A stretch of 64,000 nt of DNA from Desarmillaria ectypa (taxonomy: Eukaryota; Basidiomycota; Agaricomycetes; Agaricales; Physalacriaceae): the NCBI GenBank assembly GCA_030407005.1, contig JAUDYN010000006.1, forward strand, positions 2,666,001 through 2,730,000. The letters are read 5' to 3'. Under the pieces are notes generated by a model, which saw only the letters and a list, made by a program, of their open reading frames with translations, was not told where the DNA came from and did not search any database. Positions within the stretch are counted from its first letter, which is position 1. Each line of letters starts with the position of its first letter. The translations under genes were made by a program, and so were the position numbers. Below are positions 11,846 through 24,083 of this stretch, in pieces.

Positions 11846-13925
11846 CGAGGTCTCTACTGATTTCGAAGTGACCTTCAGCTGAGAAGTTTCCCGGTTTTGC
11901 GTGCTGCGCTTGATTCAAATACAGAGGCTCTATACCCGGTTTGGTCCTGCATTCTTCGTCTTTTGGGGTCCTCCTCATGTTGGGCTGTAAATATGGACGT
12001 GGGATCCAGAATATGTTTACGCTCCTAGCACCATGCCTTTTACGTCTGATTCATACTAATCAATTAGCTTTAATTTTTTTATTGAGAGCATGGATGATCT
12101 TAATTCTTTCGAGCTCCCTCACAAGCTGCAATCCAAAGTCGAACTTGCAAGTTGCTACTTGCGGTTCGCCCCAAGAGATCATCTTTTGCTCTCAAGGAAT
12201 GGCGCATCAGTCACCTGGTCTACGAGAAGAACACAGCAGGCTACGCATTCGCCCGTAACGCCGAGATTAAGAGACTGGCGATTGATGCAGGGGTGCAGGT
12301 ATTCGATGTTCTCGGGCACACTCTTTATGACCCAGAACTCGTTATGAAATACAATGGCGGTAAAACGACAATGTCATCGGCCGCGCGGCGTGGGCCAAGC
12401 ATTTACATCCCTAATTTTAGATATACATTAGCTAATTGAAATCAATTTCAAGGTTGCTAAAAGTCTACCGGAGCCAGAACGACCTTTACCTCCGCCAAAG
12501 TCAATTCCGTCACCGGGTGACACCGTTTCAAAACATTCATGCACGACACCCGTCCGATGGAAGTAGATCTGAACAAGGAAATAAGGGTATCCAACGTCAC
12601 CTGCCAGGGCTACGGTAAGAAGCTTAAGAGAAGGGTTGATTTGAAACGGAGCCGTACACTCACTCTTCAGAATCAATTGCAGGACCCAGGAGACAGTTTG
12701 AGGTTCCGACACTCGATGAACCTAGTCTCCCTGAAGCGACAACCTTTATTCACGGCGGAGAAAAACAGGAGTTGCGCCGATCGGATGCATATTGTGAAAA
12801 TCCAGAGAGTATCAAAGCAAAAGACAAGTCTCGCTGAATTCAATCTTCCTGAGACGACCGCCCTCTCTCCGTATCTCAAGTTTGGGTGTTTAGGTGTTAA
12901 TGAGTTCCTATGGCACATCAGAGACACAATTACGAAATGCAGAGACAAGAACATAAAAGCAAGAAACGAAGGGTGGGTCCGTGCTTGTCGCGACAGATCG
13001 AACCGCTTGTTTGAAATAAAAAACGTTTCTCAAGAACCGGAAAATCTGGAAGGTCAGCTGGCATTCAGAAAGACGTTCTACGCAGCAGAGTATGCACAGG
13101 GATTGACGTTCTTCCAAGTTCGACAGTTTGCCGGTAATCATCTTCTCAACGCCACATTATGAGAAACAAGCCTCACCACTTTATCTAGATTTATTGATTG
13201 CAGCCTACAGGTATTTCGTATATCGTTTCTGTTAGCAGGGTTTAACATTGTTCCCGATTCCCGAAGAACGAATATGATGTTGGTGGCGAGAAGATCGAAC
13301 AACGACCTAGAGGGGATGAAGAGTCCGAAGATAGATTAGCTTGGGTTTGTTCGTTTCATTTACTGAATCACTGATGCTGAATGCATGAATCAGAAAGAGG
13401 GATGTACAAGGTTCCCTTGGATCGATGCAATCATGCGACAGCTGCGACAAGAGGGTTGGATACATCATCTCGCCCGACACCCGTGGCAATAAGATTGTGT
13501 CTCCCGCATTTTCTGTCGAGGCCCTGCAATAACCTGGATCATGTCAATAGTGTTTCATTACTCGAGGCCAATTTTATATTTCATGGGTGCGCGGTCTCAA
13601 GTCATAATCAGGTTTAATTCAGGACTGATTTCCCTCGCAAAAGTGAAGCTGATACGAAAGTAGGGTTGGTACAAGGATCCCAATCAATCAAGTACTCTGG
13701 TAACTGGATGTGTGAGCGAGGTGGCTGGCATGTGTTTGCGTTGAACTAACCTGACGTCCCACGCTGCGCAGGGCTGTCCACCTTGGCGTTCTGCACCATG
13801 TATTTCAAGTTCCAGTCCATTGAACGTGGTCTCTTTAGGTACTATCAAGGACTTTAAATCGCATTTACAGTGTTGCAGCGTTCCCAAGGAAGTTAGACAA
13901 GAGCGGCAAGTTGGTATGTATATTC
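11846..13925 (+). pseudogene. Cryptochrome/photolyase (6-4 type) pseudogene
   Basis: Relic of a FAD/light-dependent DNA repair or photoreceptor protein. In order, the plus strand shows FRSDLQLRSFPVLRAALDS with a TGA (11858-11860) where the family has the Trp of WFR; KEWRISHLVYEK (about 12190-12235); GVQVFDVLGHTLYDPE and YNGGKTTMS; FEVPTLDEPSLPEATTF and GGEKQELRR (about 12700-12785); TSLAEFNLPETTALSPYLKFGCL; LEGQLAFRKTFYAA (about 13045-13085); and [23 protein letters not shown] (13405-13475; residues of the FAD and substrate pocket). Frame is lost between GGEKQELRR and TSLAEF (about 12815-12825) and again right after HLARH. Downstream only scraps such as SGNWM (about 13690) remain. No splice solution repairs these breaks, so the copy is dead. 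Exact ends are uncertain. Confidence 0.82.
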
Positions 13926-14501
13926 TGCCCGGAGATGGGGCAGTTTCCCGACAAAGTAGGCCCACGTTTCAATGGTCACGACTGAACCGCTGACCAGTGT
14001 CAAGTACATTTTATCCCTCCCATCTTGCTTCCCCGGGCATTCAAGAAAGGCAGGCTGTGTCGTTGAGCCCTGCCCCAATTTTGAATCCTGAGCTGGAGAA
14101 GAAACTACACATGATCAGAATCAAAGCTGCATATGCTATCAAACAACGAAGTCTTCCACGGATCCGCCGATGATATTCTGCGAGGCGCCTTACAAGGAAG
14201 CGCTCGGGCAAGTGGATAACGACTCGCCGTCAGATCAACGGTTCCACGTTGAAGCGGAAAAAGGCCGGCAGTGGCGATAAGGGCAACGATACGCAAAAGA
14301 ACGAACAGAAGGACACAACTTCGAGAAATATTGATGGTTATTACACTGGCGAGGGGGAGAAGAAAGCGTAGCGCGCGCCGGCGGCTGTTACCCTTTGTAG
14401 CTACTTATGTAATATTTGTAAAACTCAGTGACCTTGTGACGTCGATTCCCACCGGCCTAACCGGTCCTCCATGATTTTCCACGGTCCCACTACGAACAGC
14501 G
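13926..14501. other. Intergenic, upstream of the Rmd8-like gene
   Basis: About 0.58 kb. Short frames occur on both strands but nothing recognisable. It should contain the promoter of the gene starting at 14502. Confidence 0.5.
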
Positions 14502-16459
14502 ATGCCGGAGCCTTCTGTATCAAAGCAAGCGCAGGGACTGTCGGAACCCAAGGCTCGTGGTGCTAATCGCTCGACAAAAGTAGCTGGTAGGTCATATGAA
14601 TTGGGTGCCGTCGCCACGCTGAATTCATATTCCAGGAAAGCTTAAAGTACTGCCGGAACAACCTGAACCTATCGTCGCCGATGGAATCGTATCTCCCAAG
14701 GCGGAGGAGAGCGTTGGAACCCCGGGAGATAGCGACGAAGGCGATATCGAATCGGATACGAGTGAAACCGGTGAAGTAGAGGTGCGTCTGTATCATGTTG
14801 TGCTTGCAGGCTGTTCCAACTGAGGCGATTCTAGGTGTACAACCAGATATCTCTCATTCCCGCAGGCACTGCACGACGGGATGCCCTGCGACTGACGAAG
14901 AAGAAAGCTAAGTCGCTTCCCCGAGTCACCGCTTACGCGACGGCAAAGTGCTTCATTCTATGCGTCATTTCAAACATATCCTGACCTTCATTTCGTCTAG
15001 CTCTTACCGCATGGGAGACCTTATGAAATTTCTCAATGCTCGCAAAACTGCCTACCATACGGACGCAAAGCTGATTGATGAAGTTATTTACACACCTTAT
15101 CTGTACCAACCGGCCCAAATTGATACCCGACAGTCTGCGACTAGGGCTCAGGCGCTTCCTGAAGGTGATCTTCTTGGTATTCCCGAGTTGCGGACAGACA
15201 ATGAACAGCCCACAAAATCGAAGAAGAGAAAGTTTGACGCAACGTCCGCGGAGGCTGAGATCTTCCTCTTCGAGTATGGGACAGTCGTTATTTGGGGCAT
15301 GACAGAAGCTCAAGAAAAACGCTTCTTGTCTTCACTGTGAGCACGATCACCGTTGAAGCGCATAGCCATTAACTCGACATGCAGGAAACGGTTTGAGATC
15401 GAGAAACTAGGTACGTATGGATGGCTTTGGCAGTTTCCATATCTGATGCACCCGTTAGCGCCGGAAGATGTTGAAATGGAGGACCTTAATTATTATTACG
15501 CTAACTACAGCAGGCAAGTTCCTCTTTGGCTACATTTCATTAAATTATTACATGTTTTGCATTGTGCAGAATCTATAATGATGTGATTACCCTTCGCAAG
15601 GGTTCCAGCTATATGTGAGACCGATCGTTCATTGCTTTTTGAGCTTCGGTGTCCCTGACACAATATTTCCATAGGACGAAGCTATCGCTCTCCCATGCGT
15701 TATCCCAGAGCGTCAAATGTTCTCTTGTAAGCGTTATTACCTCAAATTCAGCCGCCCTTCATAAATATCTATCATTCAGTTTGAAGCGCTGATTAGTAAT
15801 ACTATTGAAGATACGAAGGACATTCCCGAAATCATCAGCGAGACAGGGAAGATTGGAATGCCTCATAAGGGTATGCCTTACTTTTAGGGTTTCGCGGATG
15901 GGTTATTTGTGCTTAATTTGGTTTTACTAGAAATCATGCAGAACATTGGTCAGTTGTTTTTACTGCGCACTAATATCAACTCTGTAGGTTCCGTTTTGGA
16001 TTCTCCGGTACGTTCTATTCTATCTGTATCCCCAGCTACTTGGCCTCACCAACTGTTTCAGGAAGTATTCTGGGTACGTACATTCCCTCAGTGCCTGACA
16101 CATCCATCTGAATCGGCGCCAGAGCTTTCCCGATCTACAGCCACTGTATGATGCCGCGAGAAGTTACCTGGAGATACCACAGCGTGTTATTTTATTGAAT
16201 TCCCGGGTCGAGGTGGGTCGTGCTTCGTTCGCTCTCCCACAAACTGTTGATAGTTTCTCCTCCGATAGGTGCTCCAAGACATGCTCCAGCTGCTCAAAGA
16301 GTCCGTATCAAGTCGACATGCTGAACGTCTTGAACAAGTTGTTATCGTTTTAATTGCCATTGAAATAGGTACTTACGTTTGCCCCCTTGAAATGAACAAT
16401 TCCTTACGATCTGTGCAGTACTTGGCATTGTGACGATCCTCGTGGATTTGATCCTGTGA
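14502..16459 (+). CDS. Rmd1/Rmd8 (DUF155) family protein
   Basis: Member of the DUF155 family (yeast Rmd1/Rmd8, fission yeast Sad1-interacting factors); the biochemical role is unclear and yeast mutants affect sporulation. ATG 14502 opens a polar N-terminus; exons then give LIPAGTARRDALRLTKKKAKSLP, SYRMGDLMKFLNARK and EVIYTPYLYQP. The family core follows: EIFLFEYGTVVIWGMTEAQE, KRFEIEKLAPEDVEMEDLNYYY, SRIYNDVITLRKGSS, LSLSHALSQSVK, ISETGKIGMP and LFLLRTNIN. It ends with a hydrophobic segment (IVLIAIEIVLGIVTILV-like) at the C-terminus, the expected membrane anchor. There are about a dozen exons. The intron 15514-15569 starts with GC (CAG|GCAAGT). No disruption is seen. Confidence 0.92.
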
Positions 16460-16752
16460 TTGGGCCAGGGCCATACCTAGCTGCCCTACTTGGGTTTCTC
16501 CACAGCCGTGTCTCTCGGTTTTAGGCAGTGGTCACACTCCCAACGAAGCCTTCTGTGAGCATATGGTATTACTCCGACGACTGTCATACCCAACAACATA
16601 TCCAACGATTCGCGGATAATCTTTTACAGTAGTCATATTTTCATATTATTCACATGTTTGGATCTGTGTATTACAAAATGTGGTACAAACTTACATGGTA
16701 TTCGATGAATAATTTATAGCTACAATTCAATTGTTGCACCCTGTGCACAACA

Positions 16753-19700
16753 CTATTGCCGCGCGCCTCGAGCCGGATCTCGATCCCTAGGTGGCCTAGT
16801 ATGCGAGACAGAACCCACCGACCTGTTCGTCGTCTTTCTGAAGCAAAGGAACTCAATCCCAGTCGCCCGACGCGCATCTGCCAGAGTCTTCTTTACACGA
16901 TCCAGATTGGTCTGCAAATTTTCATCGCCAGGACGTCGAGCGTAAGCATGAGATATGTTGTTGTATAGCTCTGATAATGCCGCATCCGCAGTGTCTGTGA
17001 CGTACTTGAGTAACGTTTGGTGCATATACTCAATCTCGAGAGTGGCCTTTATACGGGTTTCAGTGAGAGGCAAGTCGGCATTAACTCAAGAAGCGAAGCG
17101 TACTCGCAGCATACCACCCATTCCGAAGCGTTTCACCTGTCGGAAGGACTGTAACGCTTCATCAGCCAGCTCATCGACAAGGTAGTTCATGATCCGTTCC
17201 AACAGCGTTTCGGCCGTACTACTGATCTGTGCGTGTACGCCAACGAGGTACACCATCGTCTTGTACATGTATTGCCGAATCTCTGCCATTCAATGAGTCA
17301 TCAACATCATTCGAAGATACATGACGGACCTGTTGGCTGAGGCGTCACATACCAATCCATGTCACTGTCCAAAATGCCGCTGCGGACGAGATTCTTCACA
17401 ACCGCAGCTTTCGAATGCGCATAACTCTCAAACAATTTCTTGTCAAGATCTAGAACAGACGTCATTAAAGTCTATCAATGTTTTCAGTGTCAACGTCCCA
17501 GTAAACATAGTTGCTATTTGATCTCACCTGTCGATCCTCGGTGATACTTATTCCAAACGCATTTTCGAGCTGCGTAATCATGCTAGGTACAATTGCTGTT
17601 GATAGATGATTGAAGTTTGACAATACCAACAGTAAGCGGACGTCCTAATTAATATGCACCAGTCAGTCAAACGGCACACATGAAGTCACGATGTCTTACA
17701 CTGTTCGAAAGGTCCAACAGTTCAATGGGATCGACCAGGTCCAATTCGGGGTTGGGGAACTGCCGCTTCCCACTGGCACAAGGCGTGTCGTCGGAGACGA
17801 GTTGCACCATGCCATTAAGGAACGAATACAACACATCTATAAACGTCCTTGTAATCTTCGTCACAAACGCCGCCGTGATGGGATTCTGTTTTGTTTGCTT
17901 TGTTAGAGACACCGACGATAAATCAACACCTCCGGCCAATTTATAAGCGGCTGTGGTGACATGTCGTTGGAACACCTCCATCTGTGTAAGGTACAGGGTC
18001 GCTGAGGGATCTGAAGGACTGGCCGTCCATGTCTCCAGGTGATAGAAGAGTTGGGCATCTGTCAGGACAATCCTGCCCCGTCAGGGATGGTTCAATGGCG
18101 GTGTAAGGGACTTACCTCTCGTCCATGCGTTCACCAATATGTCCTCGAAACGCCAACGCGCGGTCTCCACGAAACTCTTCAAACTCGCAGTAGCTTCGGT
18201 AGATATTTCCATTGCATTGACTTCGTTCACTGTGTCTTGGATCTCACCAAGAATCTTCATGAGGTAATGTGCAGTTGATAATGAACTTGAATTGGCGGGA
18301 ACGAGAGGTGGTGAAACGTTATTTGTTCCCGCGGGAGAGGACATCACCGCCATGTCCGATAAGGTGAAGAATTCAGAAATTAAGGAAATATATAACTTAA
18401 TGATATCCAAAGCCATGGTCTTGCATTGTGTGGGACTCCGTCTAGTTCCGGTTGGGGTTTGAACCTAAGATGAAAATTTGAATATGTAGACACGGGAAAC
18501 AGACAAAGCCCCATGTCACCTTCTTAAATTTACCCTCCGTAAAACTAGTCGAAATCTTCCAAAAATTGGGGAGAGATGCCATCATCACCTCGGATAGATT
18601 CTTGGCCAGATCCATGATAGCTTGCCATACGGGTTCTCCAGCGGACTCTGCTATAAAATGAATTGGTACAAGGAATGAAACAAGGAGCCAAAATTACATA
18701 CCAACAATGGCCTCAGGTTGCTTTGCTTCTAGGGCCGCTAAAGACGTCTGTAGTTGAGATGTAACTACGCTAGTTAGCGTTTCAGGACCATCTGGATCGG
18801 TGGCAGTTTTTTCTAATGTAGCTGGTAACCCGTATTCCATCAGCGAACGAACATTTCTGCTGATGCGACGCAGATGCACCTTTGACCACATCAAGGGATG
18901 CACGATACGTCTTGTTCATCTGAGCTATAATATACTTGTGCTGACTATCGAAATACGTCCAGGCGGGATCCTCATTTGTCGGAAGATCTAAAAGTAGTCT
19001 GGGGTAATGATGTTATTAAAAATGTGGGGGAAAATGAAAGTGGAAAGGGCCTACTCGATCGTTTTTTCATGTTCTTCAGTGCTTCGGCTCGGGTCCTGTA
19101 GTTGCGATAGTAGGACATTTCTCATCTCCCCTATGGCTCTCTCTACGCTAGCCCAGATCTTGTCGAAAATCCGCCTCTGTTGTTGCTCCGCCAGCGCAGA
19201 TGTCTGCCCGTCCTTCGGAGCACCAATTGGAAGAAGTTGACCAGGACGGGTCTCAAGCAGAGTTTTTCCTTTCTTGTAGTCTCGAATCGCAACTTCGTAA
19301 CGCCCCTAGAATTTTGTCAGTCATTGACAACGCACAGGACAAGGAGCTTGGTTGCTTACCGCCTCGATTGACTCGATTATAAAGCTGGGGAGGTTGAAGA
19401 AAAATTTGGATCGCTCAAAAACGCCCAGTGTGGTCCGGAGTTTTTGGGCTTTAGACGCATTTTCAAGTACGGGGAGGAAAACCTGATTCGCCTTGACCGC
19501 GGCCTCTGTATATATTGCATGTCAGCGATTACAGTATCATAACGAGATCGGGCGTTACTGACGCTTCAGCTGATCCCGAAGCGGCTTCGATGCATACTCC
19601 GTAGACTCTGCCAACAGACCTTCCTTCATTTCAGCATACAAAGCTGTGTACTCCGCGTTAATGACAAAATCTCTGCGGAATGCGCATGACAGTACTTACC

Positions 19701-20263
19701 ATCGTTCGAAGCTTTCACTGCCACAAATCGGTCAAAGTTATCCTCTACGAGAATGCGGATAGCCTCTGAGCGAGCATCGATAGATGCCTGGAGATGGGAT
19801 ATTCCAGATGCAAGGTCTTGGTAAGTTGCGTTGGGGTGTACCACCGAGAGGAATGCCTTGGGGTCGAATGCCTTGGAACCAATAAGAACATACGCTTCTA
19901 TAAATTATAATAAGGAGTGCGTTCTGCCGCTAAGATATCGCATATATCTCACTGGATTCCATGTCCATGTCCTGCACGCTGCAAAAGATGGTGAGCACCT
20001 AGTCCGAGCTGGATACCCCGTCGACGTACTCGACAGTCGACCCGATTCCCAGCGGGTCTCCCTCGCCATCATTGCTTCCAGTGAGCGTTCCTGCCACAGA
20101 GTCATCCAAATCGTGGTCGACCTCTTCCCATTGCCTGTCGATTCAAATGCGGTCAGGCAAGCAATAACAACACGCTCTACCAGTCGTACGTGGGATTCAG
20201 CGTCGAAATATTGTATGCCTTCAGCAGTGACGCTTCGTCGATATTGAAGTTTAGCTTGGGCAT
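16753..20263 (-). CDS. SEC5: Exocyst complex subunit Sec5
   Basis: Subunit of the octameric exocyst that tethers secretory vesicles to the plasma membrane at growing tips. The start, ATG 20261-20263, gives [20 protein letters not shown], a typical fungal Sec5 opening. After two acidic exons come [19 protein letters not shown] and [23 protein letters not shown]. The family block [11 protein letters not shown] then runs to [15 protein letters not shown] (about 19390-19620). Downstream are [14 protein letters not shown], the helical C-terminal half with [35 protein letters not shown] and [17 protein letters not shown], and a basic tail ending at 16753. About ten introns, all short. Reading frames join well where I checked them. 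Confidence 0.92.
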
Positions 20264-22623
20264 AGCCAAGACGCGTATGATATCGCTCAGACGACGACGC
20301 CGCTGCGAATGATGAAAGCGGTGAATCCAAATCGGGCGTGTGACATACAACTGTGACAGGATCGGGCCGACCCGCTAGGTGGTGTCGCGGGTCCTGCATC
20401 GTTCCATCTATTCGCGTCGACCGTAAACCTTCACGGGAACCACAAATAAGTACAACCGAAGAAAGCCTTAAAATTACCATGAGTCTTCAATTGAATCCAA
20501 TTACGGCGACTAAAGGGCACAATGGTAGCCTTTATCTCCGAGATGAATCAATGAACGTTTGAACAGTTTAGCCGTGGACGGGAACAAACGATGCCTGCCT
20601 AGATCGTTGTGCCGTCAATAGTGTTGGTTGGATTCATTCTGTCCCTTTCTTTGGATCGGCGGAGGGCCAGTACTTGCTCTTACCTCATGTCGTAGAAGGG
20701 CTGTTCTAGGTAGTCCCCCATCTGGGGGGCCTTCAAGACGGCAAATCTATCATCTACTCGCTCATGCATAAATGTTAGAGGGGATAACCACTGGAGAACG
20801 AGTACGAATACGGAGAAAATATACAAAGTTTCTTCGCATTTTTTTTTCGTAAAAAGTACTAAAAATATGCGTTAAATTTTTTTACTGCTTTATGCAAATT
20901 TTACAAAAAAGATAAAAAGTTCCAAATATGTATAACATTTTTCTGAAAAAAGTATATTTTGTATATCTCTTTGTGTATTTACCGGTAAAAATACTTTGCC
21001 TCTTTGCCAGTTGATGATGGGTGTGAACGCAAATATGTTTACAGAGTTCCTACAGTAGCTGGGAATTGTTCGACAGCGTGAGAGGGAAAAAACTAATGCG
21101 CAACCTCTTCGTTGAAAGTACCCCATTGGTGCCTGAATGACTATGTAGCAACCCAGTTGTTTCGGCACGTAAAAAGGATGGTTCCGGGGAGTGTGACAGA
21201 AGCGCCAGCTGAGAGGGCCTATGTTAGACGCCATGCATTTGAGTGTAGCTGGTAATTACATATACATTGTAGGGAGATCGTTATAGCGAGCAATCACTCT
21301 CTAAAAGATGGACTTGCAGACAAGTAGTTTGATCGTGACCCTTGCTATTACAGTCGGAGCGTCGGGGATGATCGATGATGTCCCATCCAAGATGAAAGTT
21401 CTTCGTGCTCGGACAGGTAATCCATGCATTTTTGAGATGTCATCGGAATCATATCTGCTGTCTGCATTAGCATCGAATAGTGGGGAGGTGACAACATACT
21501 CTGCTAAAGTGAATTAATGATACACCGTATCTCCATATTCGAAAGTCGCAGTGGCCATCGTGAGTTCAGCCTCCTCAGAATCTGACCAAGTGACAGAGTT
21601 TCGTGGGGGCGTGACGAGGTAAGAGACGTTGTGCACCTGCATGAATGTCAGGATACTGAAATGAGATGCACGAAGTGGCGGACCGGCATTTCGGTTCGTA
21701 TGTAGGTGGGCGATGACATGGACACTGGAGCAGCACATCCACTCATGCACTTATTTATGTTATGTAGACATGGTCAAAAGGAAGATCTCTGGGGCGCACT
21801 CTGTCACTAGTGCAAAGCCTGCCTCCTCTCCAAGTATCTCAAAATTCATATGTCTGAATACATCATGTTTGAAAAGGGTGAGATAGCTTGTTACATTGCA
21901 CTGGATACTATGCAATGACAGCACTACAACATACAAGCCTGTCATTACGGCTGGTCATTAATTAGCACAAATAATATATATGTACAGAGCCATATGACAC
22001 TTACAATATTCCACCTCAATCACAGGAACAAACCCTTTTGTCCCTGGTCTTAACGGCGAATGCCCATATAGGCTACCAGATAGCTCATGAAGTGGAGGTA
22101 ATCATCCTGCCTTTCTCAGGCTATTTTAGTGTAGAACAGACTACCTTATAATGAAAATAAAAATTAAATTAAATTAAAAAAATCAACTTTTGAGCTTTCT
22201 GGCGGAAGTCCGACAACATAACTAGTGGCAGAGAACGCGCAGAGATGAAGAAACGGTACAACCAAACACAGTGGTCAGTGGTCAATCCGAATATCCCGAA
22301 TATCTTTAACTCGATTTCTAAACAATCATTTAACTCTTTAAGAATATCGGTATTAATATTATTTTCTAAAAACAATACGGATTTAGATCTTGCCACTCTA
22401 GTCCGCCCTCACGTGCTAAATATACTATGACAGGAAACCTGCCGGGATGCCGAGTAGCAGCCGGACGAAGAAAGATGTCCATTTCCATTGGGAAACCGGA
22501 TTCTCAAAAATCCCAGGGTTCTTCAAAGAAGGGAGTTGCGCATTAGTTTCATCCGCGTGAGAGGGTACAGTACAATATCTTAAAAGAGTGAATAGTAGGT
22601 ATCATCTTCTCTAAAGGAATGCT
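20264..22623. other. Long intergenic stretch with an AT-rich core
   Basis: About 2.4 kb. At 20820-20960 base composition turns strongly A/T with A and T runs; a second AT-rich patch with AATTA-like repeats lies at 22150-22185. Minus-strand frames at 21514-21750 and 21760-21945 are open for 60-80 codons but match nothing I know and cannot be joined by a normal intron. I see no coding gene, terminal repeat or transposase. Confidence 0.5.
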
Positions 22624-24083
22624 TCAAAGTGGCAGGACCGTGCCGAAAACGTAGTCCCAAAATTTGCCTGGAACATATTGTCAGCACGTCTCAGTCACAG
22701 AGAGGGAACACATGTACTTGTTACACCAAACGCCAATTCATAATTTTTGTAATGATGTCCAAGATGGTATCGCTTCAGCTCTTTCAAGTACGCTGGAAGG
22801 TTTGTATGATGAAGCCTATGAGACCCGGGTGAATATTGAGATTATTAGAAAGCGCGGTCGCTACTTACGCGTAATGTATACAGTCATAAACCACGTCTAA
22901 ACAAGCGACATTAGACAAGAAATGAGGACAAGAAAATCGAAACGTACAAAACGCGAATGCCCCAGCAATTATTCCATTCGCTATAGGCGTTGGGAAGAGT
23001 TTGTACGCCAATTGGGTGAAAGGGAATTGCAGGGCAATAAATAAGATAGGCGGCATGACAAGCCTCAAGCTATAGGAGGATTAATCACAGGAAGTCGAAG
23101 ATAATACGGCTACACACCGATCCATAGGGAGATAATGATGGACACCGTGTAGAAGGAAGTGCACGGTAAGGAATGCACCCTTGTCAGGAAGATGATCGTC
23201 GAGATGGAACAAGAACCGATGCATCAAGTATTCCAGAATGGTCCAAATGAAGTTTCCGGTCAAGAAGCACGCTGCAAATTTACCATACGACACTGCAGGA
23301 ATTTGGGAAAACAGACCCAATGGAAGGTATGGACTGACAAAGACTGAAGGTAGTGGCGTAGTGAATTGGAGGATCGACCGCAGGCTGAGGTACGTTGCAA
23401 TCGGTAGCCAAAAGATAGGCACCACATACCACACGGTTTTCGTAAACACCTGGGAGTTATCATGAGCACCAGATGGGCCAAAATTCAAGCTGTCATACCT
23501 CCAGATAAGATGGACCGAACAGGCGGGCAGAATAAGACAAGTGACGCGGTTGGTGGATCTGTTTCAGATAAAAACTCTTACTATAGTTTCCTTGAGTCGA
23601 GTAACAGAAGCAATAGAGCTGATGCCATACCTGAAGTTAGCGTACCACACTTGAGCAAGCAAAGGCCGACGCAGATCCAAAAACTCATTCTTTTCGAAAT
23701 CCTGCGTGGAGTCTGTGTTTTCCGGGTGAAAGTCGTCGGTTACGGCCCAATCTATGACAAACAGTTTGAGACCATCCATTCTATACGAAATGGTTGATTC
23801 ACGTACCCTCGCTGCAGGTGTGCTCTTCGGCACCCAATTTTCCAACTAGAAACTCCTCCATCATGTCGTAAGCAGCCTCTGAGTGTACATGCTCATTTTT
23901 GTCGGTCATTATGTCCTCCACTGGCTGTCCGGCATGACGGAGAAGGATATCCTCGCCTCCGGGATGGTCTGCCAGGAATCCAGAAATGTCGTATACCTTG
24001 CCCTTGTAAGAGACCCAGCAGCTGGAGGCCGTGGTATGGTTTTTGAGGTCCTCCGGAGAGTAGATTCGAATCCTTTTCGACAT
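22624..24083 (-). CDS. SCS7: Sphingolipid fatty-acid 2-hydroxylase (Scs7/FA2H)
   Basis: ER membrane di-iron enzyme that adds the alpha-hydroxyl group to the very-long-chain fatty acid of ceramides, taking electrons through its own cytochrome b5 domain. ATG 24081-24083 starts the b5 domain, with SSCWVSYKGKVYDISGF and the haem-binding HPGG (about 23955-23966). A linker includes FLDLRRPLLAQVW. The hydroxylase domain has membrane helices and the His boxes HRFLFHLDDHLP, HFLLHGVHHYLPMD and YHLGHHYKNYELAFG. The last exon reads WDYVFGTVLPL then stop. Splice joints (for example SYLE|VFTKTVWYVVP at about 23490) restore the family sequence without gaps. Confidence 0.95.

Noticed and set aside
20820..20960. 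AT-rich tract as a replication origin, centromere or transposon end
   Set aside because: It is only about 140 bp long, has no terminal repeats or flanking duplications, and composition alone is not evidence.
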